This document shows, in pieces, positions 38,084 to 43,924 of a stretch of DNA of 43,924 bases. The position numbers and the translations under genes were made by a program. Positions within the stretch are counted from its first letter, which is position 1. Each line of letters begins with the position of its first letter. The stretch is from Halioglobus sp. GTDB taxonomy: Bacteria; Pseudomonadota; Gammaproteobacteria; Pseudomonadales; Halieaceae. The stretch is taken from NCBI GenBank assembly GCA_002699145.1, contig PABK01000059.1, positions 1 to 43,924 of the forward strand, given 5' to 3'. Below the pieces are notes generated by a model. It saw nothing but the letters and a program-made list of their open reading frames with translations. It searched no databases and was not told the DNA's origin.

Positions 38084-38109
38084 TTGCTGTGATTCGAGAG
38101 TCACAGCAA
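38084..38109 (+). terminator. Perfect 9-bp stem hairpin after DUF411-like gene
   Basis: The arms TTGCTGTGA (38084-38092) and TCACAGCAA (38101-38109) are separated by 8 bases, 12 bases after the stop codon. No T-run follows, so it may be a 3' mRNA hairpin, or a CRP-like dyad with non-standard N8 spacing. Nothing else is recognised in 38110-38287. Confidence 0.4.
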
Positions 38110-38308
38110 CAAATGGACCAAGGCCTTGGCGGCTCTTCTCACTGTGTGCTTCACCACATATGTTCAATGAATGAAAAGGGTCGGCAGCATCGGTCAGCTC
38201 ACTGCAAGATTCCCTCGTTTTAGTAATAGATAGGGCCATTGGCAGAACGGCTAGCGTTATCTTCCATGCTCGAAAAGCGTACCGAAAATGAAAAGTGAAA
38301 TGACAACC

Positions 38309-38317
38309 AAAAAAAAA
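38309..38317 (+). other. A9 tract separating a candidate start from the ATPase frame
   Basis: Nine adenines follow ATGAAAAGTGAAATGACAACC. From ATG 38288 (or 38300) the frame runs MKSEMTTKKK and stops at 38324. One additional A would join it to IDLKLILPDVDDQ of the downstream ATPase. Confidence 0.6.
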
Positions 38318-38334
38318 TCGACCTAAAACTGATA

Positions 38335-40728
38335 TTGCCGGACGTAGACGACCAGGGGGATGCGTGTCTTGAACGTCTTCGCGACATCGTTCAAGCGAAG
38401 CGCGGTATCGAACGCTCGCACGTCGTCGAAACTGGCGATCGGCGCACAGGCGAACTGTGCGTGCACTTCGATCACGGCCTACTGTCGTTGCAGGACGTGC
38501 GTCAACTTGCGCAACAGGCAGGCCTACAACTGCAAGCATCCTACGGCCACCTGCGCACGGACATCGATCCCTTACCGGAGAGGCGGGCAAAGCAGTTCGC
38601 CCGGTCGCTACAAAATGAGGAAGGTATTCTCGAAGCGTTCGTTTCCGGAGACGGAGCAGTTCGGGTCGAATTCAATCGCGAACAAATCGACGACGACGGC
38701 GTACGCAGTCACATAGAGCGCCTGAGCGGTATCGCAGAGCATGCGGACGACGAGACGCACGCACACGGTGGCATTTTCGGCGAACGGACCGAACTGATTT
38801 TTGTTGTATTGTGTGGTGTTGCACTTTTCTTGGGTTGGCTGATGCCCAAGCTCGCGACTGTCCCCGAAGGGGTTACGTTGTCAGTACTGATTGGCGCCTA
38901 TTTCTTCGGTGGCTGGTTCACGGTCAAAGAGGCCTGGGCAAACCTCCGCTCCGGACGCTTTGAGATCGACTCACTGATGTTGGTCGCAGCCGCTGGCGCC
39001 GCTGCGCTGGGCGCCTGGGCCGAAGGCGCGCTGCTGTTGTTCTTGTTTAGCCTGGGTCACGCCCTCGAAGCCTACGCAATGGGGCGTGCCAAGCGAGCGA
39101 TCGAAGCATTGGGTGAGTTAGCGCCGCGGACCGCGACTGTTCGCCGCAACGGTTCGGTGCAAGAGGTCGAGGTCGAAAGCCTGCGTATTGGAGACGTCGT
39201 CCTGGTCAAGCCGAATGCGCGCTTACCGGCTGACGGATTTGTCAGCCTTGGCGAGAGCAGCGTGAACCAGGCGCCGATTACCGGCGAGAGCGTCCCGGTT
39301 GACAAATCGCCTGTCCCGGATGAGGCGATGGCCGCTGCGAATCCAGACCAACTTGAGGCCGCGCATCGCGTGTTTGCGGGGTCGATCAATGGTGGTGGTG
39401 CGCTGGAGATCTGCGTGATACGAGTGGCCGCCGACTCCACGCTGGCGCGTGTGGTTGAAATGGTGCGCAATGCCGAAACACAACAATCACCGACACAGCA
39501 ATTCACGGATCGATTCGAGAGAATTTTTGTCCCGGTCGTGATCGCTGGCGCAGTGCTGGCTATGTTTTCCTGGGTGGTTATCGATGAAACATTTAGTGAG
39601 AGTTTCTATCGAGCCATGGCATTGCTCGTTGCGGCAAGTCCTTGTGCACTGGCCATCGCGACTCCGAGTGCAGTGCTCAGCGGCGTCGCCCGCGCAGCGC
39701 GTGGCGGCGTATTGGTGAAAGGTGGTGCGCCACTGGAACACCTGGGTCGACTCAACGCGATTGCCTTTGACAAAACCGGCACGCTCACCGAGGGCAAGCC
39801 CAAGCTAACCGATGTTGTTCCGTACGGGCCGACCGACGAGCAACATTTACTGCGGGTTGCCATTGGCATTGAGATGCTGAGCGATCATCCCCTGGCCGCG
39901 GCCGTCGTGCGGGATGGCAAAGAGCGGCTCGGTTCAGTCGAGCCTTTTTTAGCGTCGAATCTGAAGAGCATCACAGGGCGCGGTGTAACGGCCGAGATCG
40001 AAGGCGAAACCACTTTCATCGGGAAGGATGATTTGTTCGCCGAGGTGGACGGACCACCGCTTCCGGATGGGTTACGTGAGGAGGTAGAGAACCTCGAATC
40101 GGCCGGTCGCACGACAATGATCGTGCGACATGGTGACGCCTATCTTGGCGTGATTGGGTTAATGGATACCCCGCGCGAAGCGGCAACGGCGGTGATAAAG
40201 CGTCTGCGGTCTTTAGGTATCAAACGCATGCTGATGATCTCTGGTGACAACCAGCAAGTAGCAGATGCCGTTGCGCGTGAAGTTGGACTCGATGAAGCGC
40301 GCGGTGACCTGATGCCTGACGATAAGGTCACGACCATCAAGCAACTGCGATCAGAGGCTCACGCTGCTATGGTTGGCGATGGCGTCAACGATGCACCGGC
40401 TATGGCCAATGCGACCGTGGGTATTGCGATGGGTGCCGCGGGCTCTGACGTTGCCTTGGAAACGGCAGACGTCGCACTGATGGCGGATGACCTCAATCAT
40501 TTGCCATTTGCGGTAGGCCTGAGTCGCGCGACCAGCCGAATCATTCGACAAAATCTTTGGCTAAGCCTCGGTATTGTGGCCGTCCTGGTTCCCTCGACGC
40601 TTTTCGGTTTGAGTATCGGCGCAGCGGTTCTGGTACATGAAGGTTCAACGGTCATCGTCGTATTCAATGCATTGCGGCTGCTGGCATTCAGCGATGCAGA
40701 AAATTTGAAGGGGAAAGCACGTGGATAG
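38335..40728 (+). CDS. P1B-4-type heavy-metal ATPase
   Basis: This is a large metal-exporting P-type ATPase. From TTG 38335 it has 797 residues. The frame is already open from 38299 with IDLKLILPDVDDQ, so the true N-terminus is longer; an ATG at 38288 joins only if one A is added to the A9 tract. A degenerate HMA-like N-terminal region (GDACLERLRDIVQ) lacks CxxC. A His-rich linker HADDETHAHGG follows. The catalytic DKTGT is near residue 479, the actuator TGES is present, and the hinge is GDGVNDAPAM. Helix 6 has SPC (near residue 435) and helix 8 HEGST (near residue 768): these are the P1B-4 marks, associated with Co/Zn/Fe(II) or Cd. It is in the same direction as the czc operons. Confidence 0.9.
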   Translation: MPDVDDQGDACLERLRDIVQAKRGIERSHVVETGDRRTGELCVHFDHGLLSLQDVRQLAQQAGLQLQASYGHLRTDIDPLPERRAKQFARSLQNEEGILEAFVSGDGAVRVEFNREQIDDDGVRSHIERLSGIAEHADDETHAHGGIFGERTELIFVVLCGVALFLGWLMPKLATVPEGVTLSVLIGAYFFGGWFTVKEAWANLRSGRFEIDSLMLVAAAGAAALGAWAEGALLLFLFSLGHALEAYAMGRAKRAIEALGELAPRTATVRRNGSVQEVEVESLRIGDVVLVKPNARLPADGFVSLGESSVNQAPITGESVPVDKSPVPDEAMAAANPDQLEAAHRVFAGSINGGGALEICVIRVAADSTLARVVEMVRNAETQQSPTQQFTDRFERIFVPVVIAGAVLAMFSWVVIDETFSESFYRAMALLVAASPCALAIATPSAVLSGVARAARGGVLVKGGAPLEHLGRLNAIAFDKTGTLTEGKPKLTDVVPYGPTDEQHLLRVAIGIEMLSDHPLAAAVVRDGKERLGSVEPFLASNLKSITGRGVTAEIEGETTFIGKDDLFAEVDGPPLPDGLREEVENLESAGRTTMIVRHGDAYLGVIGLMDTPREAATAVIKRLRSLGIKRMLMISGDNQQVADAVAREVGLDEARGDLMPDDKVTTIKQLRSEAHAAMVGDGVNDAPAMANATVGIAMGAAGSDVALETADVALMADDLNHLPFAVGLSRATSRIIRQNLWLSLGIVAVLVPSTLFGLSIGAAVLVHEGSTVIVVFNALRLLAFSDAENLKGKARG

Positions 40729-40870
40729 GGCGAATCCGTCACGGCTGGATCAGGCAGACATCGTCGTTGTCTCAGTGCGTTGTGGCGGCCGGCGCGTAGG
40801 TATCTCAACCCGCTTTCCATTAAGTAGATCCGAACATCGATAGTTCTCCGATAAGCCAAGGTAACCAGTC

Positions 40871-41464
40871 ATGAAGCGCATTTTTCACCGTCATCGATCG
40901 ATGCTCGTCCAGCTAGCTATAGGCGCGTTTCTTGGGGTTTTGTTACTGCACCCATTGACGATGCTGGTCTTCTATTTTGAGTTCAATGAGGAGTTGGCTG
41001 CACCTTATTCCAACGCATTGTCCTTTATGGCGAATCGGCTGCAAACCTCGACGTTTCAGGAGTTGGTTCCTATGAATGCTGTATTTGCTGTGCTTGGTGC
41101 TGGTCTCGGGGTCGTTATATTTTTTTACAATCGGATAATTGAAACGGAGCAACGACGGGCCCAATGGTTAGAGCGGGAGCTGAACGTAAACCTACCGGGT
41201 CTTATTGCGACAGGCGAGAATGAGCGCCTGGAGTTCAAGTCGACGTTGCGCTGGAATCTGCGAGAAAAACGAGCCGATAAAGCACTCGAGCAAGTTATCG
41301 TAAAATCAATTGCCGGATTGATGAATCACCGTGGGGGTAGTTTGTTAATCGGTGTTAGTGATACCGGCGATGCCGTCGGCATCAGTGCCGATTGCGAAAC
41401 ACTGAGGCACAAAAACGCGGACGGCTTTGAGCGTGCACTCATGGATATCGTGCGCAGTTGTTGA
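40871..41464 (+). CDS. Membrane-anchored AlbA_2 domain protein, truncated by IS21
   Basis: The 197-aa fragment has two membrane helices (about residues 13-33 and 67-87) followed by a cytosolic Schlafen AlbA_2-like domain (ENERLEFKSTLRWNLR, IAGLMNHRGGSLLIGVSDTGDAVGI). AlbA_2 domains are linked to nucleic-acid or nucleotide binding in many signalling and defence proteins. The frame runs into the IS21 terminal repeat at 41459 and stops at 41464, so the C-terminus (the normal GFExxLxxII.. continuation) is lost. Its function is unknown. A weak ribosome site (AAGG) precedes ATG 40871; the 40729-40870 gap holds nothing else that I recognise. Confidence 0.75.
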   Translation: MKRIFHRHRSMLVQLAIGAFLGVLLLHPLTMLVFYFEFNEELAAPYSNALSFMANRLQTSTFQELVPMNAVFAVLGAGLGVVIFFYNRIIETEQRRAQWLERELNVNLPGLIATGENERLEFKSTLRWNLREKRADKALEQVIVKSIAGLMNHRGGSLLIGVSDTGDAVGISADCETLRHKNADGFERALMDIVRSC

Positions 41465-41509
41465 TTTGCACTTAAAACTGACCCAGGATTTGCATCTAAT
41501 ATTGACCCA
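41459..41509 (+). repeat. Left terminal repeats of IS21 element
   Basis: TGTTGATTTGCAC followed by two tandem 23-bp repeats. Both hold GATTTGCA and TGACCCA, the transposase-binding pattern of IS21 ends. Confidence 0.85.
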
Positions 41510-41523
41510 CCCTGGTCGCCAGA

Positions 41524-42303
41524 TTATGGCGTAGTTTTAGGTTTCTTGCTGCCTTTTCCTCCCTCCTGATTGATCGTCGAGTGCTTTAGTCGGTAGCTGT
41601 CATTGCCTGTCTCGAGGATATGGCAGTGATGGGTCAACCGATCCAGCAGCGCTGTTGTCATCTTCTCGTCTACAAACACCGTCGACCACTCCGCGAAGCT
41701 GAGGTTGGTGGTAATGATGATGCTGGTGCGCTCGTACAGCTTGCTGATCAGATGGAACAAGAGAGCTCCACCCACCTGGCTGATAGGCAAGTAGCCCAGT
41801 TCATCCAGGATCACCAGGTCGGTGTGGATCAACCGGTTGGCCAGTCGGCCCTGCTGTCCGGCCTGCTTCTCCTGCTCCAGTGCGTTGACCAATTCGATGG
41901 TGGATAGGAACCTGACGCGCTGACGGTGGTGCTGTATAGCCTGGACAGCGATGGCAGTCGCCAGATGGGTTTTGCCAGTGCCTGGGCCTCCCACCAATAC
42001 AACGTTCTGGGCATCTTCCAGGAACTGGCACCGGTGCAGCGATTTCACCAACGCCTCATCCACCAGGCTCTGGCTAAAGTCGAAGCCGGTGAGATCCCGG
42101 TAGGCCGGGAACTTGGCTACCTTCATCTGGTAGTTGATCGAGCGCACATCCCGCTCTGAGGCTTCAGCCTTGAGCAGCATCTCCAGCACCGGGACTGCCT
42201 GTTGGTAGGCCGGCGACGACTGCGTAGAGAGCTCGCCGACAGCATCGGCCATGCCGTGCAGCTTCATTGATTTCAGGGTGGTGATCATGGCATCAGGGTT
42301 CAT
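41524..42303 (-). CDS. istB: IS21-family helper ATPase IstB
   Basis: This 259-aa AAA+ ATPase of the DnaC/IstB family helps IstA choose targets and assemble the transpososome. Walker A is [11 protein letters not shown] and Walker B is LVILDELGY. The sensor region is [13 protein letters not shown]. Its start overlaps istA by 11 bases, which suits translational coupling. The protein is of full length. Confidence 0.95.
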   Translation of the reverse strand: MNPDAMITTLKSMKLHGMADAVGELSTQSSPAYQQAVPVLEMLLKAEASERDVRSINYQMKVAKFPAYRDLTGFDFSQSLVDEALVKSLHRCQFLEDAQNVVLVGGPGTGKTHLATAIAVQAIQHHRQRVRFLSTIELVNALEQEKQAGQQGRLANRLIHTDLVILDELGYLPISQVGGALLFHLISKLYERTSIIITTNLSFAEWSTVFVDEKMTTALLDRLTHHCHILETGNDSYRLKHSTINQEGGKGSKKPKTTP

Positions 42304-43819
42304 GGCGTGTCCTCCGGAGTTTGTCGTAGCGTGCGGTGTCGGCCAAGGGCTCAGTGACCAGCTTCAGCGCTGGCGGTGCCTTAAGCCGTTTGGGCCGTCT
42401 GGGTTCCTCTAGTCGGCTGAGGCAATTCAAGACGTGCTGTTTGGAGGGCTCGCCGGCTTCCAAGGCCTTAGCCACGGCTCGCTCTACCTGCTGTTCGTCG
42501 TGGAGTAATACCAGGGCGAGGATGTCGACCATCTCCCGGTCGCCACCAGGGCGCTTCAGAAGCCGTGTACGTAATTGCCGGAAGCTCTCAGGCAGTTCCA
42601 TAAACGGGGCACCGTTGCGTAAGGCGCCTGGTTTGCGTTGCGCCACCGAGAGGTAGTGGCGCCACTTGTAGATGGTTTGCCCCGGCGTGCTCTTGTCCCG
42701 ATTGAACGCACGGACATGTTCTGCGACTACCTGGGCCTCGGCAACAATCACCAGCCGCTCCGGATAGACGCGCAGACTGATCACACGGTTGGCGAAGCTG
42801 GCAGGCACACTGTACCGATTATGTTCGAAGGTGATCAGGCAGGTGGAGGAGACCCGTTTGCTGTGCTCAACAAAGCCGTCGAAGGCGGCAGGCACCTGCA
42901 TCATCTTCGATTGCTCGTCCTCCAGGCATTCGGCCAGGGAGCGGTTCTTGAGCTGAGGATGGGCAGTCTCCTGCCACAACACCTGGCAGCGTTCCTGTAG
43001 CCAGATGTTCAGCTCTTGCAGGGATTTGAACGGCGGGGTGTCGTACCAGAGGCCGTGGCGAGCATCCAGAACCGCTTTTTCAACCTGACCCTTCTCCCAG
43101 CCAGCAGCGGGATTACAGAACTCGGGCTCATACAGGTAGTGGCCGACCATGGCGTGGAAGCGCTTGTTGACCTGGCGTTGTTTGCCGCGGCCTACCTTGT
43201 CCACGGCAGTCTTCATGTTGTCGTAGATGCCCCGCTCCGGTATACCGCCGAAGGCCATGAACGCGTGGTAGTGCGCATCGAACAACATCTCGTGGGACTG
43301 GGTCAGGTAGGCCCGCATGAAGTAGGCCCGGCTGTAGCTCAGCTTGAAGTGGGCGATTTGCAGCTTGGTCCTGATGCCGTTGATCTTTACCCAATCTTCG
43401 CTCCAGTCGAACTGGAAGGCTTCTCCGGGGGCAAACTGAAGTGGCACATAGGCCTGCTTCGCCGCCTGCAACTTGGCGTCCTGCTGAGCCTGGCGCCACT
43501 GGCGGGCAAATGCCGCTACGCGATCATAAGAGCCGGTGTAGCCCAGGCCCACCAGATCTTTGTAGAGCCGCTTCACGGTACGTCGCTGTTTACGGTGTCG
43601 CCGGGATTCCCGGAACAGCCAGTTGGTTAAGGTTTCTTCGTAGCTGTCCAGTTTGCTGGGAGACTTGCGAGAGGGGTACGCCGGTTCGAGATCCTTGCTG
43701 GCAAGGTACTTGCGAACCGTGTTTCTGGACAGTCCGGTGCGGCGTGCGATCTCCCGGATCGGCATGCCATCACGTAGATGCCAGCGTCGAATTACACTTA
43801 CTAGTGCCACGTCTATCAC
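42293..43819 (-). CDS. istA: IS21-family transposase IstA
   Basis: This 508-aa DDE transposase has an N-terminal helix-turn-helix ([19 protein letters not shown]) and an rve-type core. The triad is likely the Asp in [10 protein letters not shown], the Asp in [12 protein letters not shown], and the Glu in [16 protein letters not shown] Mu-C-like tail ([25 protein letters not shown]) follows. The start is GTG 43819; another GTG at 43810 has a better-spaced GGAG. The frame is intact. Confidence 0.95.
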   Translation of the reverse strand: MIDVALVSVIRRWHLRDGMPIREIARRTGLSRNTVRKYLASKDLEPAYPSRKSPSKLDSYEETLTNWLFRESRRHRKQRRTVKRLYKDLVGLGYTGSYDRVAAFARQWRQAQQDAKLQAAKQAYVPLQFAPGEAFQFDWSEDWVKINGIRTKLQIAHFKLSYSRAYFMRAYLTQSHEMLFDAHYHAFMAFGGIPERGIYDNMKTAVDKVGRGKQRQVNKRFHAMVGHYLYEPEFCNPAAGWEKGQVEKAVLDARHGLWYDTPPFKSLQELNIWLQERCQVLWQETAHPQLKNRSLAECLEDEQSKMMQVPAAFDGFVEHSKRVSSTCLITFEHNRYSVPASFANRVISLRVYPERLVIVAEAQVVAEHVRAFNRDKSTPGQTIYKWRHYLSVAQRKPGALRNGAPFMELPESFRQLRTRLLKRPGGDREMVDILALVLLHDEQQVERAVAKALEAGEPSKQHVLNCLSRLEEPRRPKRLKAPPALKLVTEPLADTARYDKLRRTRHEP

Positions 43820-43863
43820 TCCTGTTACCCCTGCTCATTATTTGTGCAGGGAGGGGTTATACG

Positions 43864-43924
43864 TGGGTCAAAATTCGATGCAAATCTGGGGGGTTAGTGG
43901 GTCAATTTTCGGTGCAAATCAACA
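43864..43924 (-). repeat. Right terminal repeats of IS21 element
   Basis: Two inverted 23-bp repeats (43864-43886 and 43898-43920) plus AACA at the very end, matching the left end in reverse complement. Confidence 0.85.

Larger units (their letters stand above)
41459..43924. mobile_element. IS21-family insertion sequence, complete, ending at window end
   Basis: The element is bounded by TGTTGATTTGCAC (41459) and its inverted copy ending at 43924, 2,466 bp. It carries istA and istB. Four related 23-bp repeats (GATTTGCA..TGACCCA) lie at 41463-41485, 41487-41509, 43864-43886 and 43898-43920. The last base of the window is the last base of the repeat, which fits a contig break at a multicopy IS. 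The right flank and target duplication cannot be seen. Confidence 0.9.

Noticed and set aside
37781-38590. Long minus-strand frame of 269 residues
   Set aside because: It overlaps the well-supported DUF411 and ATPase genes on the other strand, has no recognisable domain, and its sequence is Arg/Pro/Cys-rich as expected of a shadow frame.
43016-43630. Plus-strand frame of 204 residues within istA
   Set aside because: It is a shadow of the intact transposase, with no motif or ribosome site.

Overview
The window looks like an accessory metal-homeostasis region of a gammaproteobacterium. This is inferred from the gene families (FecA/FbpABC iron uptake, CzcCBA efflux, PbrR/CadR, Tn4651-type TnpS/TnpT, IS21); the exact genus cannot be read from the sequence. 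It is a mosaic of metal-transport modules joined by mobile-element scars. It begins inside or at the start of a sigma-54 activator gene and ends on the last base of an IS21-family element, so at least the right edge is probably an assembly or excision boundary.

Left part (1-8.6 kb): a sigma-54 activator missing its N-terminal sensor, an IS5-like transposase remnant, and an ArsR repressor divergent from an ArsP/COG0701 permease that is cut by a complete 3,239-bp Tn3-family element (84-bp inverted repeats, TnpA 1006 aa, no visible target duplication). Next to it lies a divergent tyrosine recombinase/coiled-coil pair of TnpS/TnpT type with a candidate recombination core between them.

8.5-12.5 kb: a 4.0-kb cassette bracketed by a perfect 22-bp inverted repeat. 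It carries a LysR regulator, an aldo/keto reductase, a small membrane protein, a frameshifted hydroxypyruvate-isomerase-like gene and an exported alpha/beta hydrolase.

12.7-16 kb: a PbrR-like MerR regulator with a classic 19-bp-spacer promoter, a CDF transporter with an N-terminal HMA-like domain, a CzcN-like isoprenylcysteine-methyltransferase-family membrane protein and a CzcD-type CDF exporter. A decayed second Tn3-family transposase (frameshifted and lacking its C-terminus) and a small conserved-looking basic protein follow.

18.7-24.8 kb: a Fur-type iron island on the minus strand (fbpABC and a FecA-like TonB receptor), with a Fur box before each transcription unit.

25-41.5 kb: two consecutive czcI-like/czcC/czcB/czcA operons on the plus strand. 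The RND pumps differ in the proton/metal motif: the first has the full DFG..DGAV..EN set, the second has Ala in place of the first Asp. After them come a broken P-II-like remnant, a CBS-domain protein, a DUF411 protein, a P1B-4-type ATPase whose natural start seems to be separated from the body by an A9 tract, and a membrane-anchored AlbA_2 protein truncated by IS21 (istA/istB).

Together the genes would move Zn/Cd/Co/Pb-type cations out of the cytoplasm (CDF, P1B ATPase) and out of the periplasm (CzcCBA), next to Fur-controlled ferric uptake. No local two-component regulator of the czc operons is present.
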